From Speluncibacter jeojiensis (lineage in GTDB: Bacteria; Actinomycetota; Actinomycetes; Mycobacteriales; Mycobacteriaceae): a DNA stretch of 64,000 nt. The DNA lies in the NCBI RefSeq assembly GCF_029589495.1, contig NZ_JAAIVF010000001.1:1364001-1428000 (forward strand), given 5' to 3'. The notes below the pieces were generated by a model. It was not told the DNA's origin and searched no databases. It was given only the letters and a program-made list of their open reading frames with translations. Positions within the stretch are counted from its first letter, which is position 1. Each line of letters opens with the position of its first letter. Made by a program: the position numbers and the translations under genes. Positions 15,347 to 24,638 of the stretch are shown here, piece by piece.

Positions 15347-16564
15347 TCCGCCATTGCTGAGGATCCCGAACAGCTTCCCCGCCAGCTCGGACACGGTTCC
15401 GAGGTTCGTGTCGTTCATCAGGTCGGCGAGTCCGCCCAGCCCGTTGGCCTGCATCAGGGGCTTGAGGAAGTCGAACACCTCACCCAGCAGTCCCGAACCG
15501 CTGGCCGCGCTGCCACCACCCGAGGGCGTCGTCGTCGTGGTGGTCGTCGGCGGCGCCGTGGTCGTAGTGGTAGCGGTGTCGGTTCCGTCGCTCTGCTGCG
15601 TGACGGCGAAGCTGCGGGCGGACGGCGCGGTCGTCGTGGCCGGCGCGGCAGCGCCCTGGTTGCCGGTGAGCAGGTAGGTGACGATGCCGGTGGTGATGGC
15701 GATGGCGTGCTTGAGCTGCCCGTCTCCGGAGTCGAGCAGCTGCGCATCCGCCGGGTTGGACCCGTTGCCCATCTCGACGAACACGTCCGGGACCTCGGTC
15801 AACGCCGGACCCGCGATGTCCTTGCGTGTCTGCAGCCCGTCCTGCACGCCCGCGTAGTTGGCCGGGGTGAATCCGGCCTTCACGTACGCGTCGCGCATGA
15901 TCTTGGACGCCTCGAGGCCCGGCCCCGACTGCGCGGCGTTCGCCTTGGCGTCGGGGATCGGCAGCTGCGGGACGATCAAGTGGAAGCCGTGGTCGGTGCC
16001 GTCGGACCCGGTGCTCGTGGAGTCGGCATGGATGCTCACGGCCAGCTGGGCGCCGGACTCGTTGGCGGCCTTGGCCCGCTCGTCGACGCAGCCTCCCCAG
16101 CCGGTGTCGTTCTGCCGGCTGAGCACGACCTTGGCGCCCAGGGACTCCAGGCTCGACTCGACCAGCCGACTGACGTTCCAGTTGATGGTGTGCTCGGGCA
16201 CCCCGGCGAGCGTGGTCATGCCGGTGGTCTGGCAGTCCTTGGTGCCGCCGTATCCGTCCGGTACCTGCTTGGCCAGGTCGTGCCCGTCCGCGCTGCCCTG
16301 ATGGCCCGGGTCCAGGAAGATCGTCTTGCCGGCCAACTGGTTGCCGCCGACCTGTGCCGCGGGCGTGCCGGCCGTGGGCGTGCCGGTGGTGGTTGTCGGG
16401 TTCGTGGTGGGGGTCGGGCTCGTGGTGCTCTCGGCGGTGGCCGTCGGCGCAGTGGTGGTCGTGGTGGTGCTCGGGGCCGGGTCGGCCATGGCACTGACCG
16501 GCAGCACCATGGTGGAACCGAGCAGCGTCGCGCAGATGCCGGCCTTGATCGCAGTCCTGTTCAT
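15320..16564 (-). CDS. N-acetylmuramoyl-L-alanine amidase (Ami1/Rv3717-like), secreted
   Basis: A 414-residue secreted zinc amidase that cuts the peptide from N-acetylmuramic acid in peptidoglycan. A signal peptide covers about residues 1-26 (ending VSAMA), followed by a Thr/Pro-rich linker to about residue 75. The Amidase_3 domain follows: KTIFLDPGHQG (first zinc His), VPEHTINWNVSRLV (zinc Glu), VVLSRQNDTGWGGCVDERA, IHAD (second zinc His) and FVEMGNGSN (catalytic Glu). A second low-complexity Thr tract and a C-terminal helix set extend beyond the mycobacterial protein. Start ATG at 16564. A GTCAC direct repeat upstream (16625-16640) resembles an MtrA box. Confidence 0.9.
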   Translation of the reverse strand: MNRTAIKAGICATLLGSTMVLPVSAMADPAPSTTTTTTAPTATAESTTSPTPTTNPTTTTGTPTAGTPAAQVGGNQLAGKTIFLDPGHQGSADGHDLAKQVPDGYGGTKDCQTTGMTTLAGVPEHTINWNVSRLVESSLESLGAKVVLSRQNDTGWGGCVDERAKAANESGAQLAVSIHADSTSTGSDGTDHGFHLIVPQLPIPDAKANAAQSGPGLEASKIMRDAYVKAGFTPANYAGVQDGLQTRKDIAGPALTEVPDVFVEMGNGSNPADAQLLDSGDGQLKHAIAITTGIVTYLLTGNQGAAAPATTTAPSARSFAVTQQSDGTDTATTTTTAPPTTTTTTTPSGGGSAASGSGLLGEVFDFLKPLMQANGLGGLADLMNDTNLGTVSELAGKLFGILSNGGSPAATGGK

Positions 16565-16898
16565 CTCGCATGGACGCCGGGCCGCACCACCGACGCCGCT
16601 CTCCTTCCGCAGTGCATCACTGTTGTCACTTCTGTCACAGCCGCCACAAGTGAAACAGATCGTGCTCGTCGACGCGAGGCTGCCGGCGAAGCACACTGGA
16701 TCGAGAGCGGGCTGTTACCCGACGGTGACCGTCCGACGATCCCGACCGGGCACCCCTCACCGGGGGAACGCGCACAGGCACCGGCGGGGACCCCCGGTAA
16801 TGTGCGTAACGGTTTTTGCAGGTCGGCCCGCATCGGACCGGCTTTCGGCAGTTCGGCGCGGCGATGATCGTCGCTGTCGGATCACTCAAAGGGGAAGT
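16565..16898. other. 334 bp divergent intergenic region (amidase / lipoprotein)
   Basis: Contains promoters for both neighbours. Visible elements are the GTCAC direct repeat at 16625-16640, a TAATGT word at 16798 that could be a -10 for the lipoprotein gene, and GGGGAA as its ribosome binding site. No gene is supported here. Confidence 0.5.
16625..16640 (+). promoter_or_regulatory. MtrA-like direct repeat (GTCAC, 9 bp spacing)
   Basis: GTCACTTCT is followed directly by GTCACAG, matching the published MtrA preference for direct repeats of GTCACA-type words spaced by 9 bp. It lies about 60-75 bp upstream of the amidase start codon. MtrA is known to control peptidoglycan hydrolases in actinobacteria. 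Confidence 0.45.
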
Positions 16899-17633
16899 AT
16901 GCGACGGGTTCACGTTGCCGGGATCGTGTTCTGCGCGTCGATGGGGATGCTGCTCAGCGGCTGCTCGTCGAACGGGTCCGCACAGCCGGACGCCGCGGCT
17001 TCCGGTGGTGCAGCCACCGCTCCCGCCCCGACCACGCCCAAGGAGCAGCTGCTCCTGGATCAGGCGGCCTTCCCCGCGGGGGCACAGCACCAGCCGATCA
17101 CGCCGGAGATGCTCAAGTCCCAGGCGGACAAGGTGGTCGACACGACGCAGTCGGCACAGGTCACGCCGGCGCAGTGCGGTGCACATCAGGTCGACCTGAA
17201 GAAGGCACTGGCGAACGCGGTCGACGACGTCGCCGCGACCACCTATATCGCGGACGGCCACATGTATCTCGAGATGATCTTCGGTCACCCACTGAACCTT
17301 GATCAGGTCAAGACCGCGATCTCGGGACCCTGCGCGAACGTGACCATGAAGATGTCCCTCGGGGGTCAGCAGGCCGAGACGAAGAGCACCAGCACCGCTG
17401 TTGCTCTCCCCGGCGGGGTCGACCCGGCCCACGCCTACGCCTACCGGCAGGTCGTGACGACCGAGCTCGGCCCGCAGGGGCCGACGCAGAGCGCCTCCCT
17501 GCTGGGCTATGCGCAGGTGCGCGGCATGACCGTCGCCATGAACGAGGTCAACCTCGGCGGCGGTACCACGGACCAGGCCGAGTTCGACAAGCTGTTCACC
17601 GCGGCCGTGCAGAAGGTCGAACAGGCGAAGTAG
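16899..17633 (+). CDS. Putative lipoprotein of unknown function
   Basis: A 244-residue lipoprotein: lipobox LLSGC with Cys22, then an Ala/Pro-rich linker to about residue 50. The folded part has two conserved-looking Cys (QCGAHQVDL and GPCANV) and alternating strand/helix pattern, reminiscent of mycobacterial extracellular sensor-type lipoprotein domains, but I cannot name the family. ATG at 16899 with GGGGAA upstream. Divergent from the amidase gene and followed by a strong hairpin, so it is probably monocistronic. Confidence 0.75.
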   Translation: MRRVHVAGIVFCASMGMLLSGCSSNGSAQPDAAASGGAATAPAPTTPKEQLLLDQAAFPAGAQHQPITPEMLKSQADKVVDTTQSAQVTPAQCGAHQVDLKKALANAVDDVAATTYIADGHMYLEMIFGHPLNLDQVKTAISGPCANVTMKMSLGGQQAETKSTSTAVALPGGVDPAHAYAYRQVVTTELGPQGPTQSASLLGYAQVRGMTVAMNEVNLGGGTTDQAEFDKLFTAAVQKVEQAK

Positions 17634-17638
17634 CCGAG

Positions 17639-17661
17639 TCCCGGGTCGCACGGACCCGGGA
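17639..17661. terminator. Bidirectional hairpin between convergent genes
   Basis: TCCCGGGTC and GACCCGGGA form a perfect 9 bp stem with a GCACG loop, located 5 bases past the lipoprotein stop and about 30 bases from the cyclophilin stop. It can serve both convergent genes. Confidence 0.8.
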
Positions 17662-17690
17662 ACCCGACCACCTCGGTCATGACCGATCGA

Positions 17691-18410
17691 TCAGTGGATC
17701 GTGGCCGACTTGATGGTGACCGCCTCGACCGGCGCGCCGTCGCCCTGACCGGTGTTCTCGCCCTTGGCGGCGACCGCATCGAGCGTGGTCAGGCCCGCGG
17801 CGCCGACGGTGCCGAACACCGTGTACTTCTCCGGCAGCGGCGAGTCCTTGTAGACCAGGAAGAACTGGCTGCCGCCGGAGTTCGCCTGCCCGGTGTTCGC
17901 CATCGCCAGCGTGCCGCGCGGATAGATCACGGTCCCGCTGTCGGCCGGGGTCCCGGGCATCGGCGCCAGGTTCTTCGGGAACTCGTCGGGCACCGTGTAG
18001 CCGGGGCCGCCCGTGCCGGTACCGGTCGGGTCGCCGCACTGCAGCACGTAGATGCCCTCGGTGGTCAGCCGGTGGCACGGGGTGTTGTCGAAGTACTTCT
18101 GCCCGATCAGCGACACCATCGATTCGACGGTGCACGGGGCCTCGGCCCGGTCCAGGGTCATCGGGATCGGTCCGGCGGTGGTCTGCACGGCGACGGACAC
18201 CGTGCCGGCGGTCGGCGGGTTGACGTCGGTGGGCGCCTTGACCGGCTTCGCCGCCGGGGACGAGGAGTCCTTGGCGAAGGTGCACTTGCCCGCAGCCTGC
18301 GGCGCCGTGCTGCTGTTGTTGCCGCTGCTACATCCGGCCAGCGCGAGCGCCGCCGTCGCCACCGTAACCGCCATCAGTCCCACCCGGCCGAATCGCCGCT
18401 GCATCGTCAT
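17691..18410 (-). CDS. Peptidyl-prolyl cis-trans isomerase, cyclophilin-type lipoprotein
   Basis: A 239-residue exported cyclophilin that would accelerate proline isomerisation in extracytoplasmic proteins. Lipobox LALAGC with Cys27, linker to about residue 65, then the cyclophilin domain: PIPMTLDRAEAPCTVESMV, YFDNTPCHRLT, VLQCGDPTGTGTGGPGY, GTLAMANTG, NSGGSQFFLVYKDSPL and YTVFGTV. The active-site Arg is in CHRL and the Gln in SQFF. Start ATG at 18410. It is 69 bp downstream of the ureohydrolase gene on the same strand. Confidence 0.92.
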   Translation of the reverse strand: MTMQRRFGRVGLMAVTVATAALALAGCSSGNNSSTAPQAAGKCTFAKDSSSPAAKPVKAPTDVNPPTAGTVSVAVQTTAGPIPMTLDRAEAPCTVESMVSLIGQKYFDNTPCHRLTTEGIYVLQCGDPTGTGTGGPGYTVPDEFPKNLAPMPGTPADSGTVIYPRGTLAMANTGQANSGGSQFFLVYKDSPLPEKYTVFGTVGAAGLTTLDAVAAKGENTGQGDGAPVEAVTIKSATIH

Positions 18411-18479
18411 GTCGGCAGGATATGCGGGCCGGCCCGCCGGCGAAAGCGAACCGGACTGCCGGCCCGCAGGCTCGCGGTC

Positions 18480-19415
18480 TCAGCCCGCCATCGCGCACAA
18501 CAGTTCGTAGGCGACGTGCGCGGCGGCGATGCCGGTGATCTCGGCGTGGTCGTAGGCCGGCGCGACCTCGACGATGTCCGCACCGACCAGGTTGAGCCCT
18601 GCCAAACCCCGTAATGCACTGAGCAATTCGCGCGACGACAGGCCGCCGGCTTCCGGCGTCCCGGTCCCGGGGGCGTGTGCGGGATCGAGGACGTCGATGT
18701 CCACCGAGACGTAGACCGGCCCATCGCCGAGACGGTCGCACATGCGGGTGACGACGGCGTCGAGCGGACTCGCGCCGAAGTCGTCGGCCGCGATCACCTG
18801 GAACCCGAACACCGAGTCGGCGCCCAGGTCTTCTGAGGAGTACAGCGGGCCCCGCGTCCCCACGTGCAGGCAGTGCGCCGGATCGAGCAGCCCCTCCTCG
18901 GCGGCGCGGCGGAACGGGGTCCCGTGCGTGTAGGGCGCCCCGAAGTAGGTGTCCCAGGTGTCCAGGTGCGCATCGAAGTGCACGACCGCCAGCGGGCCCT
19001 GGCGCCGCGCGGCCGACCGCAGCAGCGGCAACGCGATCGTGTGGTCACCGCCGAGGGTCAGCAGCCGGATGCCCTCGGCGCCGAATATGTCTGCGGCGGA
19101 TTCGATCTCGTCGATCGCGTGCTCGATGTCGAACGGGTTGACCGGCACATCGCCGGCGTCGACCACCTGCTGCACGTCGAACGGGGAGACGTCGACGGCC
19201 GGATTGTAGGGTCGCAGCAGCTTGGACGACGCCCGGATGTGCGCCGGGCCGAACCGTGCGCCGGGCCGATAGCTGACGCCGCTGTCGAACGGAACCCCCA
19301 GCACGGCGATGTCGGCGCGGTCCACCTGGTCGCGGCGGGGCAGGCGGGCGAAGGTGGCCGGGCCCGCGAAGCGCGGCACCCGGGTGGCGTCGACCGGTCC
19401 CACGGGGCGATCCAT
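18480..19415 (-). CDS. speB: Agmatinase-family ureohydrolase
   Basis: A 311-residue dimanganese ureohydrolase that releases urea from agmatine or a related guanidino compound. All metal-binding motifs are present: GGDHT (about 122), DAHLDTWD (about 147-154) and SVDIDVLDP (about 236-244), plus the agmatinase start [17 protein letters not shown]. The substrate is uncertain because related actinobacterial enzymes act on guanidinobutyrate or other guanidino acids; the symbol reflects family, not proven substrate. Start ATG at 19415. Divided from the LLM oxidoreductase stop by 66 bp. Confidence 0.85.
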   Translation of the reverse strand: MDRPVGPVDATRVPRFAGPATFARLPRRDQVDRADIAVLGVPFDSGVSYRPGARFGPAHIRASSKLLRPYNPAVDVSPFDVQQVVDAGDVPVNPFDIEHAIDEIESAADIFGAEGIRLLTLGGDHTIALPLLRSAARRQGPLAVVHFDAHLDTWDTYFGAPYTHGTPFRRAAEEGLLDPAHCLHVGTRGPLYSSEDLGADSVFGFQVIAADDFGASPLDAVVTRMCDRLGDGPVYVSVDIDVLDPAHAPGTGTPEAGGLSSRELLSALRGLAGLNLVGADIVEVAPAYDHAEITGIAAAHVAYELLCAMAG

Positions 19416-19481
19416 GTGCCCACGGTAGCCGCGCCGAACGGTCGGCGGTCACGGATCCGTCGAATTCACCGTCGCGGTCGG

Positions 19482-20357
19482 TCAGTTGACTTTGGCCACA
19501 ACGGATTCCGCGAACTTCTCCATCCGATCGACCTTCGTCGCGAGGGTTTCGGTGTCGAGCGCCTCGGAATACGAGTTCCGGAAGCCCACGACCACGTCGG
19601 TGACGCCCTTGTCCTCGAGCCTGCGCGCGCCGTCCACGGTGTAGGCATCGGGGGAGATGACGTGGATCTCGAAGGGGCGGTCACCCGTGCCCGCCTCCGC
19701 ACGGAACTTGTGCAACCGGTCGAGCAGGCGGTCCAACTCGTCGCCCTCGCTCCCGGCATGCATCCAGCCGTCGCCGCGGACGGCGGCGCGGCGCAGCGCG
19801 GCGTCGCTGTGACCGCCGACGAGGATCGGGATCGGTTGCGTCGGCACCGGATTGATCTTGATGGACGGGACGTCGTAGATCTCGCCGTGGTACTCGAAGT
19901 AGCCGCCGGCGGTGAGCCCGCGCACGATGTCGATGGCCTCGTTCATGCGCTGTCCGCGGCGCTCGAACGGCACCCCCATGACCTCGAAGTCCTCCCGCCA
20001 CGGGCTGACGCCCACGCCGAGCGCCAGACGGTTGCCGGTCATGTGGGCGAGCGTCGCGGCCTGTTTGGCGACGAGCACCGGCGGGCGCACCGGCAGCTTC
20101 AGCACGAAGGGGGTGAAGCGCAGCGTGCTGGTCACCGCGCCCATCGCCGCGGTCAGGATCAGCGCCTCGGGAAACGCCTTGTTCTCGAGGAACTCCCGGC
20201 CGCCGGTCGCGGTGTAGGGGTACACCGAATCCGACTCCGCGGGGTAGCAGATGCTGTCGGCCACCGTCATACTGTGGAATCCCGTCCGCTCCGCCGCCTG
20301 CGCCAGCGGCAGGTAGAACTCGGGGTCGGTCATGGCCTCGGCAAAGGTGAATCGCAT
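19482..20357 (-). CDS. LLM-class F420-dependent oxidoreductase (Rv0044c-like)
   Basis: A 291-residue luciferase-like TIM-barrel oxidoreductase. Motifs: MRFTFAEAMTDPEFY at the start, HSMTVADSICYPAESD, VLKLPVRPPVLVAKQAATL, NRLALGVGVSPWREDFEVMG, PIPILVGGHSDAALRRAA and WMHAG. These are typical of deazaflavin (F420)-dependent members in mycobacteria. I chose ATG at 20357 for its GAGGAG site about eight bases upstream; an upstream in-frame start (20414) lacks one. It lies next to the GT87-ponA1-ino1 block that also neighbours its mycobacterial counterpart, though here on the other side. Substrate unknown. Confidence 0.85.
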   Translation of the reverse strand: MRFTFAEAMTDPEFYLPLAQAAERTGFHSMTVADSICYPAESDSVYPYTATGGREFLENKAFPEALILTAAMGAVTSTLRFTPFVLKLPVRPPVLVAKQAATLAHMTGNRLALGVGVSPWREDFEVMGVPFERRGQRMNEAIDIVRGLTAGGYFEYHGEIYDVPSIKINPVPTQPIPILVGGHSDAALRRAAVRGDGWMHAGSEGDELDRLLDRLHKFRAEAGTGDRPFEIHVISPDAYTVDGARRLEDKGVTDVVVGFRNSYSEALDTETLATKVDRMEKFAESVVAKVN

Positions 20358-20438
20358 CGGTGCTCCTCGCGCGGAGATGTGATGGGCGCCACGTTCCGTG
20401 GCGGGTCCATTCAAACCCTGCGCGCACCGACCGCTCCG

Positions 20439-20475
20439 GACCGTTCCCGGCCAGCGGGAGGCGGCCCGAACGGTC
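20439..20475 (-). terminator. Hairpin terminator after the GT87 gene
   Basis: GACCGTTC pairs with GAACGGTC, with further GGCC/GGC pairing inside the loop. It begins nine bases past the stop codon of the GT87 gene on the minus strand. Confidence 0.65.
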
Positions 20476-20483
20476 GGGGGTGG

Positions 20484-22112
20484 TCAGGTCCGCAGTGGCG
20501 CCGGCGAGGCCGGTTCCCGCTCGCGCTCGATGCGGCGCCAGGGCCGGTCGACGTCCGCCGCGCGGTCGAGGACCCCGCCGCACGGATCGTCGACGAACCC
20601 GTATCGCACCAGGTCCTCCTCCGGTCGGTAGATCTGCCGCAGGATCAGTGCACACAGCACCAGGACCGCGATGTCGCGCAGGGCAACAGTCGCGGTGAAC
20701 CACTGCTCGGGCAGACCCTTGTTCTGCACGCCCAGGTAGTAGTACATCCGGGGGACCCACACGAGCGCATCGATCGTCATCCACGTCAACAGGATTCGGC
20801 GATGGGGGAGCGCAAGGACCGCCAGCGGCACCAGCCACAGCGAATACTGCGGACTCCACACCTTGTTGGTCAGCAGGAACGCGGCGACCACCAGGAAACA
20901 CAGTTGCGCGACCCGCGGCCGGCGTGGGGCGGTCAGTCCGACGTAGGCGACGCCCACACAGGCCAGCACGAACAGCCCGAGCGAGACCGCATTGAGGATC
21001 GACGGGCTCTGGCCGGGACCCAGCGGGCCGTCGAAGCCCTGCCACCCGGTGAACGACGCGATCACGTTGTAGATCGAGTCGGGGTCCATGCCGCGCAGGT
21101 CATTGAGCCGGAAGAACTCGCTCCAGCCGGCCGGGAACAGGATCGCGATGGGCGCGTTCACCGCGACCCAGGCCGCGACAGCCGCGCCGCACGCCTGCCA
21201 CCACTGGCGCATCCGGCCCGTGCGCAGGCACAGCACCAGCAACGGACCGAGCAGGAACGCCGGATAGAGCTTGGCCGCAGCACCGAGTCCGAGCAGCACG
21301 CCGGCCAGCCAGGGCCGTCTGCGCGCCCATGCCAGCAGACCGGTGGCCGCGAAAGCCGTTGCCAGCGCATCGAAATTCGTGAACGCGTGCACCAGCACGA
21401 GCGGCGACAGCGCGATGAGCGCGCCGTCCCAGACGCGCCGTCCGGACAGCGAACTGCTGGCCCACACGGTGATCAGCCAGGCGATCGCCAGCCCGAACGC
21501 GACCACGTTGAAATAGATGGCCACCTCGAGACCGCCTGGGAGCCAACCGGAGTGGGCTCCCTGATACCAGGCCTTCGCGATGACCATCGACGCGTACTGG
21601 TAGAGCCCGGTCAGCACCGGGTACTCCATGTGGTGCACAACCCTGGCGCCGTCGGCGTCCACATCGCTGCCGGTCCACGACGACTTGTACGGGAACTCGC
21701 CCTTGCTCAGCTGCTCCGCGCCGTACAGGGGCACCGTGTCCGAGTAGCACATGGCCACGTACTGGCGGCTACCCCGCCAGTCGAGGACCTCCGATCCGCC
21801 GCTGCCGCCCGGGTACTGCTGGATGCAGCCCGCCTTGCCGAACCAGCTCAGCGACAACATGACCAGCGACAGCAGCAGGATCACCCGCATCGGGGTGAAG
21901 AAGCGGGCGCGCCCGATCAGCGCGTGCGCGCCGACCGGGCCACCGATCAGCTGCGAGGCGCCGGCGACCAGCCGGTCGGTGCGGGTCGGCAGGTCGCGCC
22001 CGACCGCACCGTGTCCGTCCTCGACGAGCGGCTCCGGCGAGACGAAGTCCGGCTCCCGGCTCTCGACGGACGGACGGTCGGGGTCCGGCCCGTCCAGGGG
22101 GTGTTCGGCCAC
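20484..22112 (-). CDS. GT87 (DUF2029) membrane glycosyltransferase, Rv0051-like
   Basis: A 542-residue polytopic membrane protein with about ten to twelve hydrophobic segments after a 55-residue cytoplasmic tail. GT87 motifs seen: CYSDTVPLYGAEQL, HHMEYPVLTGLYQYAS, FTNFDALATAFAA, GLGAAAKLYPAFLLGPL and NKVWSPQYSLWLVPLAVLALP. Mycobacterial relatives use polyprenyl-phosphate mannose. It starts at GTG 22112, 56 bp after the class A penicillin-binding protein on the same strand, the same order as ponA1-Rv0051, so a link to envelope assembly is likely. Acceptor not known. Confidence 0.83.
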   Translation of the reverse strand: MAEHPLDGPDPDRPSVESREPDFVSPEPLVEDGHGAVGRDLPTRTDRLVAGASQLIGGPVGAHALIGRARFFTPMRVILLLSLVMLSLSWFGKAGCIQQYPGGSGGSEVLDWRGSRQYVAMCYSDTVPLYGAEQLSKGEFPYKSSWTGSDVDADGARVVHHMEYPVLTGLYQYASMVIAKAWYQGAHSGWLPGGLEVAIYFNVVAFGLAIAWLITVWASSSLSGRRVWDGALIALSPLVLVHAFTNFDALATAFAATGLLAWARRRPWLAGVLLGLGAAAKLYPAFLLGPLLVLCLRTGRMRQWWQACGAAVAAWVAVNAPIAILFPAGWSEFFRLNDLRGMDPDSIYNVIASFTGWQGFDGPLGPGQSPSILNAVSLGLFVLACVGVAYVGLTAPRRPRVAQLCFLVVAAFLLTNKVWSPQYSLWLVPLAVLALPHRRILLTWMTIDALVWVPRMYYYLGVQNKGLPEQWFTATVALRDIAVLVLCALILRQIYRPEEDLVRYGFVDDPCGGVLDRAADVDRPWRRIEREREPASPAPLRT

Positions 22113-22168
22113 CGCGTCAGGCTACCGCCCGCGCCTGGCAACCCCGCCCTGGACGTGGCCGGCCCGGA

Positions 22169-24565
22169 TCAACGGCCGAACAAACCGTTGCCGCCGCCGG
22201 GATGACCGGTGCCCGCCCCGGTGCCGTCCGCGTTGCCGGTGCCCGAATCACCGGTGCCGGAGTTGCCCGTTCCCGAGTCGCCGGTGCCGGAGTCGGCGCC
22301 GGGGGAGCCGGTGTCGCCGCCGGTACCGCTCGTGTCACCGGTGCCCTGCGACGGATCCGACCCGCTGTTCTGGTCTCCGTACGACGGCCGGTGCGCCTGA
22401 CCCGGAATCGGGATGGTGACACCGGGCAGGATCTGGATCGCGGTCGGCGGCGTCGGCAGGTTCGGGATGATGCTCTGCAGCTGCGACCCGAGCGACGGCG
22501 CCTGCTCCTCCTGCGTCGGCTTCGGCTTGTAGGTGGCCGTCGGCGGCACGTACTCGGGCACACCCGCGACGCCGTCGATCGGTGCCGGCTCGGGGAACTT
22601 CTCGTTCGAGGTCCCCTCCAGCGCGCCGTCCATCGTGTCCTTCCAGATGTCCGACGGCAGCTGCGAGCCGTACATGATCGACCCGCCCGGGTTCTTCAGC
22701 GCCACACCGTCCGCGGTGCCGACCCACACCGCCGTCGACAGCGACGGGGTGAAGCCGATCATCCAGGCGTCCTTGTTCTGGCCGGTGTCGCCGAGCTGGG
22801 TGGTGCCGGTCTTCGAGGCCGACTGGCGCCCGCCGGCCAGCTGGTGCTGGTGCGAGTACGCGGCGATCGGCTTCATCGCCGAGACGACGTTGTCGGCCAC
22901 GGCCGCGTCCATCGCCTTGGTGCCGGGCGGGTTCGGTCCGCGGTCGAGCAGCACCTGCCCGTCTGCGGCGACCACCTTCTGCACGAAGTACGCCGGGTGC
23001 GAGACGCCGTTGTCCGCGAACGTCGCGTACGCGGCGGCCATGTCCAACGGGCGGACCTGGTACTGGCCGAGGATGACACCGTCGGAGACCTGTCCGTCGG
23101 ACTCCTGCAGCGACGGGCCCTGCACGCCCGGGATCTGCTTCGGGATGCCCGCGGCGTGGGCCATGTCCGCGACATCCTTGGCGCCGTGGTTGAGCGAGAG
23201 CATCAGCCGGTAGAAGACCGTGTTCAGCGACTGCTTGAGCGCCTGCGCGGCGGTGCACTGCTTGCCGGTCGTGCACTGTTCGCCGTCGGCGTTGGTGATC
23301 GTGACGCCGTTGATCGTCAGCGGCGACGCGTCGAACTTCTCGGTCACCGGGCGGCCCTGCGCGAGCATCGCTGCCAGGCCGAACACCTTGAACGTCGAGC
23401 CCGACTGCAGACCCGCGTTCGCGTAGTCGTAACCGTGGCCGTCGTCGCCGCCGTAGTAGGCACGCACGGCGCCGCTGCGCGGATCCACCGACACGACCGC
23501 GGTGCGCACGTTCGACCGCTCGCCCTCGAGGTCGTCGTGCACCGACTTGACCGCGGAGGCCTGCGCCTTCGGGTCGATGGTCGTGGTGATCTGCAGGCCG
23601 CGGGTGTTCAGGTCCTGCTCACTGATCCCGTTGGCCTCGAGCTCCTTGAGGACCTGGGTCTTGATCAGCCCGTCCGGTCCGTCCGAGTTGTCATGCGTGT
23701 CGGACGGCGCGGAGGCCAGCACCTGCGGATAGGTGAGGTTCGCGCGGTCCGACTGGCTCAGGCTGCCGTCCTTGACCATGCCGTCGAGGACGTAGTTCCA
23801 CCGCTCCTTGGCCCCCTCGGGGTTGGTCGCCGGGTCGAGGTTGCTGGGGCTGCGGATCGAGGACGCAAGCACCGCGCCCTCGCCGACCGTCAGGTCCTGG
23901 ACCGGCTTGTTGAAGTAGGCCTTCGACGCCGCGCCGATGCCGTACGCACCACGACCGAAGTAGATGGTGTTCAGGTAGGCGCCCATGATCTCGTCCTTGG
24001 ACCACTGGCGGGCCATCTTCGCGGAGATGACCAGTTCCTTCATCTTCCGCCAGATCGTCCGCTGGTCGCCGACCACCGCGTTCTTGACGTACTGCTGGGT
24101 GATCGTCGAACCGCCCTGAGTGTCACCGCCGGTGACGTTGTTGATCGCCGCGCGCGCGGTGCCGGTGATCGAGAAACCCGGGTTCGTGTAGAACTTGCGG
24201 TCCTCCGCGGCGATCACCGCGTTGCGGACCTGCTGGGGGATCTGGTTGACGTCGACCTCGACGCGGTTGCCCTCCGGCGGGACGACCTTGGCCAGCACCG
24301 TGCTGCCGTCCGACTCGTAGATCGTGGCGACCTGGTTGGTCGCGACGTCCCCGGGCTGGGGGATGCGGATCATCATGTACGCCACCATGAAGGTGCCCAG
24401 CGGAATGATGATGCCCAGCCCGATCAGCGTGAACAGCGTGTAGCGGATCCGCCGCCACGTGCGCTTCTTCTTCTGCGCATCGGTCAACTGCTTCTTCGAC
24501 CTGCCGTTGCCGGACGGCCCATCGTCGCGCGGGGGCCGGCGGTTGGCGTCGGGTGGGACATACAC
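22169..24565 (-). CDS. ponA1: Bifunctional class A penicillin-binding protein, PonA1-like
   Basis: A 798-residue peptidoglycan synthase with glycosyltransferase and transpeptidase activities. A cytoplasmic basic tail is followed by one membrane segment (about 43-68). The GT51 domain has IAAEDRKFYTNPGF with the catalytic Glu, GGSTITQQYVKN, KMARQWSKDEIMGAYLN and YFGRGAYGIGAASKAYF. The transpeptidase domain has SGSTFK (Ser nucleophile), SLN and SKTGTT. The C-terminal 120 residues are Pro-rich then a Gly-Thr-Asp/Ser/Asn repeat tail. M. tuberculosis PonA1 also has the Asn-Pro-Gly in place of the usual His-x-Gly of the GT51 motif. It sits between DUF5318 and GT87 as in that species. Confidence 0.95.
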   Translation of the reverse strand: MYVPPDANRRPPRDDGPSGNGRSKKQLTDAQKKKRTWRRIRYTLFTLIGLGIIIPLGTFMVAYMMIRIPQPGDVATNQVATIYESDGSTVLAKVVPPEGNRVEVDVNQIPQQVRNAVIAAEDRKFYTNPGFSITGTARAAINNVTGGDTQGGSTITQQYVKNAVVGDQRTIWRKMKELVISAKMARQWSKDEIMGAYLNTIYFGRGAYGIGAASKAYFNKPVQDLTVGEGAVLASSIRSPSNLDPATNPEGAKERWNYVLDGMVKDGSLSQSDRANLTYPQVLASAPSDTHDNSDGPDGLIKTQVLKELEANGISEQDLNTRGLQITTTIDPKAQASAVKSVHDDLEGERSNVRTAVVSVDPRSGAVRAYYGGDDGHGYDYANAGLQSGSTFKVFGLAAMLAQGRPVTEKFDASPLTINGVTITNADGEQCTTGKQCTAAQALKQSLNTVFYRLMLSLNHGAKDVADMAHAAGIPKQIPGVQGPSLQESDGQVSDGVILGQYQVRPLDMAAAYATFADNGVSHPAYFVQKVVAADGQVLLDRGPNPPGTKAMDAAVADNVVSAMKPIAAYSHQHQLAGGRQSASKTGTTQLGDTGQNKDAWMIGFTPSLSTAVWVGTADGVALKNPGGSIMYGSQLPSDIWKDTMDGALEGTSNEKFPEPAPIDGVAGVPEYVPPTATYKPKPTQEEQAPSLGSQLQSIIPNLPTPPTAIQILPGVTIPIPGQAHRPSYGDQNSGSDPSQGTGDTSGTGGDTGSPGADSGTGDSGTGNSGTGDSGTGNADGTGAGTGHPGGGNGLFGR

Positions 24566-24638
24566 AGACAGAACTCCAAGTCGTGACTGGGCGCAGGGGC
24601 GATCGACTTTCTGGGGCGCGCCGGGCGGGCTTGTTCGC

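Noticed and set aside
16700-16860. Possible c-di-AMP (ydaO) riboswitch between the amidase and lipoprotein genes
   Set aside because: The region lacks the conserved ydaO core bases and lies on the strand of the lipoprotein gene rather than the amidase.
18424-18437. GCGGGCCGGCCCGC palindrome before the cyclophilin gene
   Set aside because: A self-complementary GC word without a loop; too common in such GC-rich DNA to call a site.
18864-22205. A 1113-codon plus-strand open frame across speB, the LLM gene and the GT87 gene
   Set aside because: It crosses three well-supported minus-strand genes and has the Gln/Arg/His-rich composition of a mirror frame.
22202-24586. A 794-codon open frame antisense to ponA1
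   Set aside because: No conserved motifs; the opposite strand encodes an unmistakable bifunctional PBP.
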